Notes: a model not told the origin generated them from the letters alone. 64,000 nt of DNA from Mermis nigrescens (GCA_036768485.1 JAVLUZ010000342.1:1205789-1269788); one strand, 5' to 3'. Positions 24,370 to 36,806 are shown, numbered from the stretch's first letter. Numbers and translations are program-made.

Positions 24370-26090
24370 AATTATGTATTTTTATGGCTTCACTTTTCAT
24401 CTCTCGACCAGTAGGTTTTCACGCCCCCCACCCTCAAAAGTTGCAAATCTCAAAAAAAAAATTTGTAGAAAAGGAGCCGTTTTTAGTGTTTAGCAATCTC
24501 TCATAATATGCTTCGCGCTATAGATGTATTCATTTTTGACTTTATTTCATTCACTTTTCAATTTTCTCGATTTTTAGGAATTTTTCGAAAATTTTTTGAA
24601 ATTTTTACACTGTATGACCATAGTCGGTCTTCAGAAACGCCGAAACATAATGTTTCTAACACGCACTTTCCGTCGCTTAGAAGCCCAAAAAGGCACTTTG
24701 GAATTTAAATCTCCTACAAATCCATCTTTTGCATGTGTGACTGCAACTATAAAAAATTGAAAGTTTTTCTGGTAAATTGATTAATTTTCTGTTTTTACTC
24801 GAAAATTTTACTTTTTCTCGAAATTGAATAGGTGGTTTCCTAAGATTAGGTTATAAAAGCACATTTACCTCATTTAAATTTGCAATATAAATAGACCACT
24901 ATAGTCGTATTCCAAAAAGTATATTTATTTTAGAAAATTTCTGTAAAATGCCGTTCTAAATATATTTATTTTTAAAATTTCTATGAATATTTTCTCCGCA
25001 ACGATTTTAGAATGAAGAGAACTGTACGTTTTGTGGTGATTAGTGTCTTTTATAAAGCAACGATCATTCAATACAAAAATGCCAATAATTTACGAAAATT
25101 CAAGAGATAGCACAATCAATAAAGCGAAGTCGCCGTATTAACAAATTTAATTTAAAAAATCAGGAAATTAACAAAAAATTGTTGAAACTATTCAAACTAA
25201 AAAAATTAAAGTAAAATTAAATCAGTTAAATATTTCACGATTCGAAATTAGAAGTAAATAGATTTAAATTCATACTTAAATCGAAACTTTTAAAATTAAA
25301 TCTAAAATTTTTAATTATAACAACAACAATATACCCGTAAGCAAACCATTACCACACGATTGCTTATAATAAGAATATGCTTTCCGTGTTTGAAGGGCTG
25401 CCAAATAAGATACCATTGATAATCACCTAAATAAGATTCAAAGAGAACGTTATCAATAACAGTAAGTAAAAGAATTCGAGATGATGATGCATTTATCAGA
25501 ATGGATAAGGACTGAAAGCAAAGACCTATAATTAAATCGATCGCATGCATCTAATGCTCGCCTTAGATAACACGTCATTGCCTACACGCGTAATGTAAAT
25601 ACACATATGAAATCATAGGTAGCGTGGTAACGCGTTCCTATAATGTACTTGGGTAACCCTACAAATGAGCCCCTACAGCTATAACGGGACACATTTCGGA
25701 GGTGCGGTTTTTTAAATGATGGCTAATAAAAAATTTGCTGCGGGTGTTTTGTTTTCCGTTTTTCTTTACACTTAATGTCCAGCTTGCACCAAGCGTGTGA
25801 GCGTTTACACCAAAAATTAAAATCTCTACGTATTGCTTGCGGAGGACCAATTTTTTTAATGTTGCCCATGGTCTGCAGCTCACGAATCTATGCATAAATT
25901 TTTTTGCAGTAACTCGCTCTAGCCTTACAGTAAGACTGAATCTTAGATTTTAATTTTTTTGCAGGGTTCCGCCTGTAAATAAATCGGTTTACTTTATCGA
26001 TGGGATCAATGCACTTATAATGTGAAGCATAAATTCCTCTATATTCATTTTTTTGTTTTTTGGAAATTCGCACTGGATCTTGAGCCACAG
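24370..26090. other. No gene or clear element seen
   Basis: AT-rich DNA with short chance frames. 24510-24720 contains a MITE-like block (CTTCGCGCTATAGATG and AATTTTTCGAAAATTTTTTG) of the general kind seen near 43080 and 63150. Confidence 0.45.
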
Positions 26091-26099
26091 TACGCTAAC

Positions 26100-27320
26100 T
26101 GTAAAGAACTGGAGATGGAAAAACACGTTTGTGCCGGTTTTTGGACTACCTTCTTATCTGGTTATGAGTCGCGCCCTAAAATTATAGTTTAAATAAAGTG
26201 AGGTTAGAGGGTATACGCAAAAGTTGACCGCGTTTGAATAAAATCAATACGGAGTACTTATACTTGTTTACGGTTTACACTCTGCAATGGACAGAAAATG
26301 CGTTTTCACAGCTTATTTTAGCTTACTTGCTTCTCCGATTAAGAATCGGGACATGCAAGGCACTATAAAAATTTATTATTTTAAAAGGTTACACATCTCA
26401 CTTGGACGCTTTCTTTAACTCAATAAAGAGTTTGAAACGGAGGTGTAAAGTTTGAATTCTGGGGTAAAAAAACACGTTTCTGCCTATTTTTAGTGTCAAG
26501 TATTATGGTGATGAAGTGAATGGTGCTAACTATTTTAAAAATAAGGTACATGTCAATGTTACACATCGCACTCAATGCTGAGTTATTTTTTAGGTGTAAA
26601 GTTTCAATTTAGGGCTAAAAAAGACGCTTTAATAGGTTTTTGTCAGTCAATATCCCCGCTAATGAGCTCAACATGCTGCAGGAATCCAACGTTATGCGCC
26701 AGTTGAGTGCGCTTATTTGCACTCAACTGTGTTGTAATATGGTTAACATCAAATATTTGTCTGTCTTCAGGCCATTGTGGAAACTTGATTTTTTCATGAA
26801 TGTTAATTGTAATATAAGAGTAATATCAGGATTCCGAATCTGACTAAAATCTCTATTTACACTTGGTGGTTTTTTGAAGCTTGAACTGCAAATAAACTTT
26901 AGTTGTAGAGCCTTGCAGAAGCATAAGTTTTTCCAAAATGTACTATGTAACTTAAGAATTATGAATATGACTGTTAGTTTTCTCTACACCAAGTAGTTGT
27001 AAGAAGATTGCGCTATTTATTTATTGGTAATATGTGAAGTTTACACTATAAATCAATTTCACTCCGAGAGCGTTGCAAAACCTTAATTTTTTCCAAAATA
27101 AGTTCGATTAGGTCAGGATTACGAATTTGATTGTATGTTTTCTTTAAACCTAGCGATTGTGTGAAGTTAATACTTAAAATTAAGATTAATATCAGAGCGT
27201 TGCAGAAGCTTAACTTTTTTCAAAATGTTCCATGTAACGTCAGGATAACAATTATGAGTGTAAGTGTTCTTCAAACCCAGTAATTGCGGACAGTTTTCGC
27301 TGAAAAGACTTGATCCGTTT
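26100..27320. repeat. Repeat family D, inverted copy with internal minisatellite
   Basis: The right part has three units marked by GAGCGTTGCAGAAGCTTAAC-like words at 26913, 27073 and 27200 (spacing about 160 and 127 bp), each followed by TTTTCCAAAATG and a GTGAAGTTTACACT-type block. The complement of this unit occurs at 63583-64000 with spacing about 130 and 161 bp. The left part (26100-26640) resembles the complement of 19600-20240. Confidence 0.6.
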
Positions 27321-27478
27321 AAATAAGGTAAAGCTGTCTTGTTAAGAAAAAGATAATGCTAACGTTCAGAAGAATATTGTTTTCCCGCGTTCCTAAGACT
27401 GCTCTCATTATTGTGGCATTTTACCGCATGTGTTTAATGACTGATTTACTCAAATCATGCTGATTAAAATTAGTTTTC

Positions 27479-28327
27479 TAGCAAAGAAAAAATGCTCCGA
27501 TGGAGAAAAGGGCAAATAAACTTCTGATTGTAGATTTTTAGGGTTATAAAAAAGGGGATTAGGAAAAAGCTACCTACGTGTATGCCTTATGTCGGAAAAT
27601 CTGTTAAAAATTATACTTTCTTAAACCAACGCAAAAAAACGAAGTATATTCTGCAGCCTGCACATTAAAATCAACTATTCAGCAAGAAAGCGATTAAAAA
27701 AGCAGCAAGTTAGCTATGCAATAGCAAGGGGAAAGTTGATGGAGCAAGCTGTAGGCGAACTAGTGAGTCAATTGAGTTAAACAGCAAACATCGATGAATT
27801 TAAGGCAATCAAAGATATTGTTGGTTTAAAGCAGTATGAAATAAGTAAATTCACAGAAAAGAGACTAGACGAAGGTATTCGTGCATGCCCGCAACGATTG
27901 TGTGCTCTAATCAATTGACACCAAGTTTGATTGCTATAATGCTCATGATGACAAAATGAACCACCTTTACACACAATTGCACTTAGTTTTCTGTCAGTCA
28001 CGATACAAAGCAAGTCAACGTTGCAACTTGCAAGCAATTTACAAACAGTATACTAACATTTTAACAGTATAAAAACATTTCGGATTATATTCATACAGTC
28101 CTATGTGAAGCAAGAAAATTTATTTAAAGAAAATTACATTTTTTAGTGGCCGCAGAATATACTTCGAGTTTTGGCGTTGTTTTGAGAAAGTATGATTTTT
28201 AACAAAATTTTTCGACTTTAGGCATATACATAGGTAGCCTTTTCCTAGTTCGCTCCATTTACATCCCTGATAATCCGCAATCATAAGTATAATCGTCTTT
28301 TTCTTCCATCAGAGGATTTTTCTTGCT
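27479..28327. mobile_element. MITE-like family A, copy 1 (about 850 bp, long inverted ends)
   Basis: The left end TAGCAAAGAAAAAATGCTCC and following 170 bp are complementary to the right 180 bp (ending AGAGGATTTTTCTTGC). Landmarks are GTATATTCTGCAGCC and its complement GGCCGCAGAATATACTTCG. The interior, about 500 bp, matches the interior of 47423-48227 in opposite orientation. No coding capacity; TIR length suggests a non-autonomous DNA transposon. Confidence 0.8.
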
Positions 28328-28589
28328 TCACATATACTGCATAGAATTTCGAACTTATTTTCCGATGACTTTTATCCGGAAACTGTTTTGTTAAAATTTG
28401 CATGTCAACACATTTTAATGAAGCAATCGGCATGGCGCGTGTCAAATTTGCATACATTAAGTAACAAACCAATAGGACACGTGCCGGCTTCCATGACCTT
28501 CATTCCCGAAAAATTATGTAAACATACGTTAAAGTATAGATAGTCAGTTCGCAACGAATCTCTATTATTTTGTATATGTTGCCTTGGAT

Positions 28590-29375
28590 GCTGACTGGCA
28601 TGCAGACGTTAGAGCGCCGACATTAGAGCGTGCGACATTAGAGCGCCAATATTGAAGTAAAGTGGGTATTTTTCAGTTTTCAATTTGTGGCGACAGCAAC
28701 TGCTTGCGGATGCAGAATGGTGCCAGACATGGGCTGAGCATGAATGAAGCAAAAATTGCTGAGCGGAGGATCCGAGTGGAGCAATTTTCGCTCCATTTAT
28801 CTCAGGCTTAGCCCATGCGCTAGCATCAATGTGAATGCATATAACTAAGCCTAAGACATTGGTAACCCCACTCAGTCACAGTCCCCAACGCTTTGGAGAC
28901 TAATCCGAAACATTCCCAGAGGCAGAACTTACTTTTCGCCTATCGTTAAACACATGAACTTCAACAGCCTGTAAATCGGTCAATAACGTCGACCGCCACC
29001 TAATTCTTTCAGATATGAACTGCTCACCCCAAACTCAGTTGGAAAATGTTCTTGTCGTAACTTACGAGGACTTACCAATCTCCTCTACTTTAGCCGGAAG
29101 AAAACAAAAGTCTCTTCATTGCTTTACAAAACAAAAGAAACCGCATGCATTTATCACTACCTGATACCGAGATATTCATGCGTGGATAATTAACTATGCC
29201 CCATTAGCATAAAAGTTTTGAAAAGTTGAGTGAAAAACATCTATTATAGCTGCGCTCTAATGTCGCGCGCTCTAATGTCATGCGCATTAATGTCGCATGC
29301 TCTAGTGTCGCTGCGCTCTAATGTCCATGCTCTAATGTTGTGCGCTCTAATGTCGGCTCACTATGCCGACTAGTT
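28590..29375. mobile_element. Foldback-type element with GACATTAGAGCG tandem words
   Basis: The left end has three tandem copies of GACATTAGAGCG (28612-28650, the first as GACGTTAGAGCG). The right end (29250-29365) has about seven complementary copies (CGCTCTAATGTC). The outer borders are loosely complementary (GACTGGCATGCAGACG / CTAGTCGGCATAGTG complement). The interior contains a strong imperfect hairpin at 28728-28817. Confidence 0.75.
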
Positions 29376-29748
29376 TTATCAGATTGAAGATGTTGTTTAT
29401 TAGCGTTGGCATAGGTGGACGTGCATCCGGACACGTTACAGAGAGTATTGTCAAAAAATATTAAATGTTGATCGTTGGAGAAAGACGTGAGTTTTTTAAG
29501 AAGTTTAATTTATTTTCATGTTAAAGAATGACATACAAAATATGCTTTAATAAATACCAAAATAAATACTATCGATTCGTTTCTTGAGCTCCACACACCA
29601 TACATTTATAAATCATAATATTTGAAAACATGCTATCAACTCATTATTGTGTCAAATCTCCGGACAAAGCATATTTGAAAATTATAAAATTAAGAAACCA
29701 TTCAAAGAATCGGTCCGGGCTGAGAGTATAGACGTTGGCGTTATTTAC

Positions 29749-29859
29749 CTCGAAATTGTCACCCTTATTCGTGATTTCCAGTCTGATCGGATCATTGACC
29801 AACAAAGGCTGATCACGGCTAACGTTCTCGCAGTTTTTGTCGCCAACAACAACTATCTT
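29749..29859 (-). CDS. Possible exon of an unidentified gene
   Basis: Between acceptor TTCTGTACAG|AAG and donor GAG|GTAAAT on the minus strand, 111 bp (37 codons, phase 0) are open and read KIVVVGDKNCENVSRDQPLL then VNDPIRLEITNKGDNFE. The composition is less AT-rich and less repetitive than the surroundings, and the residue pattern looks like a beta-rich extracellular domain. I do not recognise the family. No companion exon was found nearby, so it may be chance, a retained fragment, or an exon of a gene nested in the other strand. Confidence 0.3.
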
Positions 29860-29959
29860 CTGTACAGAAAAATGTACATACGAAGAAATAATGTGAACCA
29901 TTTCATTTCATCTTATTATTCTATTATATTAAGATCTATCAGCAGCAGCTAACCTAGGC

Positions 29960-31950
29960 ACTTTGTGCGCTAACTAATCAAACCGTATTAATATTATCTT
30001 CAAAAGCTAAAAGTAACAAGTACTCACACGTGATAAACCTTACTAAAAGAATAATGCAAATTATTCGAAAAGTTGGAGAAGAAATTGTTCATATGTATTT
30101 AAAATCCATTTTTCGCAATCCGTTCGATGCTAAAACTTTCTGGAAAGCATATGATTGTAAATTCTTTGTTAGACTTCGTATGCTGATCAAAATTTTCGAA
30201 CCGACTGATCACAATTTCAAAAGGAAATTAATTAACCATGTACTTCTACTATATGTGAGTCGAAGTCGATTCATTTGTAATTGATCTCCTCTAAATCAAA
30301 CAGCCAACACTTCTTTAGGTAATTCAGCGACGTAATATAAAAAATTGTTTTCTATCACATGGATTGATTTTGCACTAAAAGCTTATCAGCATGACTTCAT
30401 GCGTACCTGTTATGACTTTTGAAACCAGCCATACGATGCTAATTCGAGTGAGGCCATAGAAACCGTGTTTTGACCATGGGGGCCAATCCATATCCTGTGT
30501 CTATTCATCGAACGTTTGAAGCACTTCCGGTTGCATTGACACGCTAATTAATTCATTTCATACAATAATTTGTTTAATGTTATAATTCGTCGAGAAATTC
30601 CTATAATCCTTTATTGCGAATAATATCGCGCAAATTTGAACTTCCAAATCTAGTTCACAGTGCTTCTGATTTCCCGTTTAAGTAATACGTATTAAAAATT
30701 GTTATCCAAAACTATAATCACTTTATAGTCAGATTTCAAATTTTTTGTAGGAACAAACGAAAAAGAGAGTAGTGTCTTAAGTTTCTGGGTGTTGGTAATC
30801 ATTAGAGAAAATCGATTTTGTAGAAATATCAAACTCTAGCTAAAAACATTAGTAGGCGATCATAAAGGAGCAGTAGTACCTGTAGTCAGGAGAGTCTAAA
30901 GGCGTCTATGAAATTTCAAAAGCTAAAAAGTGCCAAAAAACATATGGTACGGATAAAAACACAATTTGTTGACTTTTATATAGCATACTTCTCAAAATCT
31001 AATTCTAGGAATCTTTCGTATTCTAACAGAGTTCAAGTTCTCGCATCTAGCATGTTAAATTGCAAAACCTGCTCCCGAAATCAAAATTAGTTAAGAAGTT
31101 GCTCAGTTCTTATTAGGTCGTCGAGATAAAATTGATGAAATCAAATTAAAAATTTAGATCGAGCTTCAATGATTACAGCACGCACGACAGTTTCGGCGAT
31201 TTCGACCACAGCAGAAGTAACAAAATCTTAAAGTATTGAGAAGTAACAACGACAAACTGGAAAAAGAGAAGTTAACTAAAAAACGATAGCGATTTGTTCT
31301 GAAACTTACTCGAAATTTTTCTAGATAGTGAATCAATCAAATTTTTAATGCTGTGTTCAAGGCCATGTTCTTATGTCTGAATAGCTCAAAGTCAGGAAGC
31401 TTTTTTGCCAACAGGGCGATCTCCAGAGTAAGCGTAATTAATCGTCATATTTGCTTTATGACCCTCATAATTTGATCATTGATTTTAATTACCTCAGTTT
31501 TGCAGCGAGTTTATTTTATACTTTTAATGATTTTTCAGAAAAAATGGTAAATTGCTAAACTATTATTCTGTGCAGCACCATCCTCCAAGGCTTTCGAGAT
31601 TTCCAACGGTACTAGACTAAACTGTAACCAAACAAGTTACTCGTACTTTGTTGCCGATCAACATGCTTGATCCACTAACTGATTGAATATCTTGTTTATA
31701 TAATTAATCGACTCTAAGATGTCGTTTGAGAATAATTATTGCTAAATTTAGTACATTTCCTCCTCACTAACTCGTCTTTGAATGAATCCTACTTTTGTGG
31801 TGCAGAAAGAATATTGATTTCTCAAATTCTATGCAAGAGACGGCGCGTAAGACGGGAATAGTTGAAAAATTTGTGTTAAAACGATCAGTGAAACAGATAA
31901 GCAGCTTTTGCAAAAATCTAGAATTTTTCTTAACACATAATACGGACAAT
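29960..31950. other. No gene or clear element seen
   Basis: AT-rich DNA. Small open frames at 30030-30284 and 31795-31995 lack motifs and sensible splice context. Confidence 0.5.
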
Positions 31951-31962
31951 GTGAATAATCCG

Positions 31963-32050
31963 GCATTCTGTAGAATGCCCGGGCATTCCGCATGATGCCT
32001 GAGGCATTATGAACAATGCCTGGGCATTGTGTAGAATGCTCCTAAAGTTA
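31963..32050. repeat. GCCCGGGCATTC palindromic word cluster, left
   Basis: GAATGCCCGGGCATTC and variants (GGCATTCTGTAGAATGCC, TGCCTGAGGCATT, TGCCTGGGCATT) occur four times in 90 bp. The same words recur at 34596-34655 and 34922-34975, so they may be the ends of an older element that now contains everything between. Confidence 0.6.
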
Positions 32051-32554
32051 TTGCTTCATAGTTACTGCAAGCATGTTTATTTGCCCAAAAATAAATTAAC
32101 GCAGATATTTATTTATTGGAGAGAACATTACAAAGCTTAAGCTTTTCAATCAAACAATGGCAATTAATAAATAGAAGGCCCAAGCTCTCTCTCCACATGC
32201 ATCTCTAGATAGGACTCTATATCTGGGCATCCGGGACAGGACTCAAAATTTAAGGAATGTGGAGCAGGTTAAAAATTTGTGAGGGTACAAAGGGCCGAAA
32301 AATGACGGCTACAAACACTATTTTTGACGATCTTCATCGAAGCTCTCGTTGCTAATAGTAATCCTTGGCTGCTCTGGTCCATATTTGCTATAACTTTAAA
32401 TCTGACGATTCTATGAAAAGCTTGGTCACACGAAGTACCGTATTTTCCGTTTACGTCCAATGTACTTTTTGACTTTATCAACATATTGTAGCTTCAAAGC
32501 GATGACCGAACAAAAAACTTGTGTCTAAAAAATATTCAAAAATAAGACAAAACT

Positions 32555-32718
32555 GTGTATAGTGTGTTTCACGTAAGCTTTCAATAAATTTTAAGGATCT
32601 GAAGTCAGTAAGCTGACAGCTCAGAGTAATTATGGCTCAATTCAATTAATTTAGCGCAATCTGTCAGCTTGTCGATAGTATTTGTAAACTTCATGTCTAT
32701 CTTATGTGAAACAGACTA
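32555..32718. mobile_element. MITE-like family E (TAGTCTGTTTCAC ends), copy 1
   Basis: Starts TATAGTGTGTTTCACGTAAG and ends TTATGTGAAACAGACTA. The interior has AGCTGACAG / CTGTCAGCTT blocks shared with copies at 41490 and 42530. The ends flanked by TA suggest a Tc1/mariner-type non-autonomous element. Confidence 0.7.
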
Positions 32719-32719
32719 A

Positions 32720-34489
32720 AGGCCCTGCTATACATCCCGCCGCGCGGTGCCGCGTTGACAAAATGTGCTGCTATGCTTAAACGCGGCACCGCGCGGCACC
32801 GCGCGGCGCCGCGTGGAAGTATAGCAGCACATCGCTCGCGGCGCCACGCGGCGCCGCGCGGCGCCGCGTGGCAGATAAATTGAAGTTTGAACACTGTTCA
32901 AACTTTTGCCACGCGGTGGGACGCGGCGGCCTATATTTATCATTTATTTATGAGGGAAAGCTTGATTTTAGCATTTTTTATGATGAACTGATGTTTATGC
33001 ATACGTGAAAGCGTGAAAATTGAATATATACTCGATTTTTAAGATGTCTGTGTGCAAAAATGTGTGTCTCTATTAGTGATGTAAAAGATCCAGATTTTTA
33101 CCCAGATCCAGATCCAGATAAAGATACGGTTCAGATATTCTGGCAGATCCAGATCCAGATCCAGATCAGATAACCAGATCAGAAAATAACCAGATCCAGA
33201 TTCAGATCGTTTTGCCAGATCAAAATTTAAAAAGATCCAGATACAGATCCAGATCCAGCTAAAAATATATTTTTTGTGCAGCAATTTGTATTGCTAAAAA
33301 GGAAGGCGTAGAGCGCCCAAGCCCAGATTGATTGGGGGGTCTCGGGTGGCGGGACTAATATACCAGCCCCCCAGAGGGGTCTGGGGCAGAGCCGAGGAAA
33401 ATTTGCATTTTAGAGCTTTTACATAAAAATGATATCAGTAAAAATTGTCTAAAAAGTAAAAGCTCACAAGTTTAGACTTTTGAGTCAACCAAAAGGCAGT
33501 GTAGTCTGCTTTTTACAAAAACGACATTAATGCAAATTACGAATGCAATTTTTTTAAACATTGCTGCTAAAATTATAATTACTCATGAATACTTATCGTA
33601 CTATTTGAAAGTACCTTTCTGTCTCACAGACATCAACAACAATTTTAATCAACAAATAATTCAAATTTAAATAAAATGTTGGTTAATTTTAAACAAGGTA
33701 ATATTTTTTTAATTGGTGTCTTTCAATCTGTTCCGACGTCCTAAACACGACGAAAAAATTCAAACTTTTCCCATTTTTAGGCAAAAAAGTCTCTCAAAGA
33801 TCAATTCTGATGATCGCAGAGCTTTAAAAATTTTTTCTAAAACCAAAAAAATTATGGGGGGTCAGCGGCACTTTTTGGCCATTCTGAAGGGGGTAGCACG
33901 GAACTGGGGGTCAAAGGTCAAAACCTCCAGCAGACGCCCCCTCCCACGTGCATGTAAGGCTAACCTACCCACATGAAATCGTAAAACAGAAAGGATACCA
34001 TCCCTGAAAAATAACTCCCTGATCTCTTTAGCCAGATATAACTTGACTAAACACATCCAGATCCAGATAAAGATCAGGTTCTGAATTTCTGGCAGATACA
34101 GATCCAGATCAGATAACCTGGATTATCTGGATCTGGATCTGAATCTGGATAAAAAGATCAGATCCAGATGATCTTTTACATCACTAGTCTCTATGCCTTT
34201 CAAAACTTGTTTTCATGATGCTGAAATCGAAAATGAGTACAGTTTTTAATGTGCACAATCGTTGACCTATACCCTTTTCACTTGTTTTCTTGACACAGAA
34301 TACAGTATACAGTTTACACATGTTTTACTTTTTTGCTGTTTTACTGCAGTTACAACATCAATAAATTTTTTTTTGTCGCGCGGCGCCGCGTGGAAGTATA
34401 GCAGCACAACCCATGTCACGCGGCGCCGCGTTGGAAGTAAAGCAGCTACTTCGCCACGCGGCGCCACGCGGCGAAGTATAGCAGGGCCT
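32720..34489. mobile_element. TAA-flanked element with GCGCCGCG-type terminal arrays
   Basis: Ends AGGCCCTGCTATAC (32720) and GTATAGCAGGGCCT (to 34489) are perfectly complementary and flanked by TAA on both sides (32717-32719, 34490-34492). Both subterminal regions (32737-32920 and 34376-34472) are arrays of GCGGCGCCGCG-like words separated by TATAGCAGCAC. The 3-bp TAA duplication is typical of PIF/Harbinger elements. No transposase is present. A hAT element is inserted inside. Confidence 0.8.
33074..34186. mobile_element. Non-autonomous hAT element, nested, with perfect 8-bp target duplication
   Basis: Terminal inverted repeat TAGTGATGTAAAAGATC at 33074 and its complement ending 34186. GTCTCTAT is duplicated immediately outside both ends (33066-33073 and 34187-34194). 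An 8-bp duplication with TAGTGATG-type ends is the hAT signature. Both subterminal regions are arrays of GATCCA (33090-33260 and 34056-34170). The interior is non-coding. Confidence 0.9.
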
Positions 34490-34595
34490 TAACAAGAACA
34501 CCTTTGACGTCTCGTTGCATTTGAGCATAACACGAAATTAAAGTACGAAGTTCAAGGATCTGTTTGAGATGACTCACTTCTTTTGTGATTTAGCA

Positions 34596-34975
34596 GCGGG
34601 CATTCTTCGAAATGCCAGTCGCGGGCATTCTTCATAGTGCCCGGGCATTGATCATAACCACACGTGGGCGTAGGGAGGGTAGAGGGGGTTGTCGGGGGAG
34701 TGTGTTACCTCCCAGAAGGCCGAATCCCCCCCACAGAAACCAATAATACCCCCTCCCAGAATAAAATTTTTAAACTTTTTTGTTTTTTCGCAATTTCGCC
34801 ATACCACTATTTCTAACTAATACCATTTTTGACCTCTGAAAAATTTTGCAACCCCTTCAGAATTTCGGAGCTACCCACCTATGATCATAATGCCCTCCTG
34901 ACCGAGATGTTATGCTTTTCGCAGAATGCCCGGGCGTTCTATAGAATGCTCGATTATTCACAATACCCGAAACAT
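34596..34975. repeat. GCCCGGGCATTC clusters flanking a MITE-like family B copy
   Basis: GGGCATTCTTC and GTGCCCGGGCATT at 34596-34650, and GAATGCCCGGGCGTTC plus ATAGAATGC at 34922-34955. Between them, 34665-34880 starts GTGGGCGTAGGGAGGGTAG and contains CCATTTTTGACCTCTG and GCAACCCCTTC. This matches family B (44745, 51955, 61830). Confidence 0.65.
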
Positions 34976-35383
34976 ATACAAGAAACGATTGTTTTCGTAT
35001 TGCAAATTGTTGTTGTCTATATCCTATAGCATTCGTATGCTCAATCCGCAAATTTGAGACGATTGTGATTGTTTAATTTGTTAAAATATTTAAATTGTTA
35101 AGATATTTAAAATATGTAAAATATTTAAATTATCAATTGTTAAAATATTCTTAATCTACGAATAATAATAATTGTAATAACGAGTCAAAAAATTTGGAAA
35201 ACTCAAAAGTTTGGTGACTAAAACAAGGAGAAAAGTTACAGTTACAAATTTTCAGCTATTTTATTTACAATTTCTAGAGGCACCCAGATAAGCGAGACAT
35301 TAAGTTTCGAAAACTTTTCACCGTTGTACTTACAATTAATTGTTTCGACGTTTTGCTCCGACAGCGATAACGATTCTGAGAAA

Positions 35384-35462
35384 ATGGCCGTCTCAAAACG
35401 GGGCCTTGTTGCTCCGCAAAACACATTTTTGGAGAATATTATCCGACGGACGAATTCTGCAA
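35384..35462 (+). CDS. eag: EAG exon 1: start codon and PAS-cap
   Basis: The ATG at 35384 opens MAVSKRGLVAPQNTFLENI, the conserved PAS-cap of EAG channels (the RGLVAPQNTFLENIIRR stretch is the family signature). In-frame codons continue upstream, but nothing before this ATG resembles the family, so it is taken as the start. The exon encodes 26 codons plus one base and ends at the donor AA|GTATGA. The single leftover A joins AC of the next exon to make Asn. In EAG channels this cap folds onto the C-linker/cNBD and slows deactivation (family knowledge). Upstream is AT-rich DNA in which I cannot place a promoter or a 5' UTR boundary. Confidence 0.9.
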
Positions 35463-36806
35463 GTATGATTGAATTCGTCTCCAAAATTATTGCTAAGTAT
35501 TTTAAGTGCAACCTAAACTTACTCCAAATTATACAATAAAATTCACTCAGAAATTTCAACTTCTTTTCTGCGCGCTGTAAGCGTGCTTGGACAGCAAATT
35601 GATTCTGCACGATGATGTAATATAAGATACCCTGTCTGTGCCATAACATGCAGTGATATAAGATTGGAGATACCCTCTGCTATAACATATGAGTGATATA
35701 AGATATCGCGTGATATATGACACCCTTTGCTACAACAAACAAAAAATTTTTGAAACATTAAAAATATGTTTGACCGAAAAAATTTTCCAAAACTTCTCAG
35801 AACATTTAAATATGGATGTAAGCCCGGGAAGCTCATCAAATTGTACATAAAAAATATATGCTTCACTATTTCAGAAAATCTCAATTTACATGCAGCCGCA
35901 TTGTCATTCGATTTATTATTTGAGAATGAACCTTTTATAATTAAAATTTTTGAATGTAATCAAGCACTCTGTTTAAATTTTATCACGAGAAGCGTTTTAT
36001 TTGGAATCGTACCGATAGACTGTTTCGTTTAATCTTGTGCATGGATTACAGTGTTTGAGTGAACATAAATCGATTACAAAAGCGATATCAACTGAAGCAA
36101 CGATCGCGATACTATGCATAGCAAGTGTAATAAGCATATGACCTTTAACCATGCAAAGTAGTATTACAATAAACCGCGTAGAAACCAATTTTGTAGCTCC
36201 TTGCTTGAGCGCTGAAAATTGATTTCCATGCACAAGGTTTCGTGAAATAGACTGTAGTTTATCTACCCTCCGTACTGTATGACTCTAAGTTGCAGGCTGA
36301 GCATGCAGATCCAATTTCGATTATGATATACTTTTAAGTAACGCAGCTAACCTTCTGAATTTGGGGAGGACTAAAATTTTGAATATAAATTTCTCAACAA
36401 AGACAGATAAAAATAATCGTTTAAGTGAGCGTTTCTCAGCGAGCTCTAATAATTAAAGAAGAAATAATTCGTAAGAAACAATTATTTTGAAAGCGCTCGA
36501 AAATTTCTGGGCCTATCAGCACAAAACCACGCTAAAATCTATTCTAACATTCTTTACATACGCTTTGCTTCAAGAATTTTTTATTGTTTTCCTTCGGGAG
36601 ACCCACTCTCAAAATTTTGGAGGGACTCGTATCCTAATCTCTCCATAGCTACGTAGCCTGATACTATTAGACTCTTAATCAGTTTTGCTCAAATTCGAAC
36701 TTTTCCGAATAATATGAAAAAGACTATTTTAAATTGACATTCAGGGTCGTTTTTCGTTATTATCAATTATGACATTAATTCTTCGAATTATATCAAAAAT
36801 TTTCAG

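Noticed and set aside
24087..24493. Glycine- and arginine-rich frames at 24087-24493
   Set aside because: Produced by the GCGAAATG tandem words, with no conservation expected.
29647..29952. Plus-strand 101-codon frame opposite the possible exon at 29749-29859
   Set aside because: No motif; the minus strand reading has better splice sites and composition.
33039..33284. Trp/Ile/Asp-rich frame at 33039-33284
   Set aside because: Translation of GATCCA repeats at the end of the hAT element.
35242..35649. 135-codon minus frame overlapping EAG exon 1
   Set aside because: Antisense to the conserved start exon; no recognisable family.
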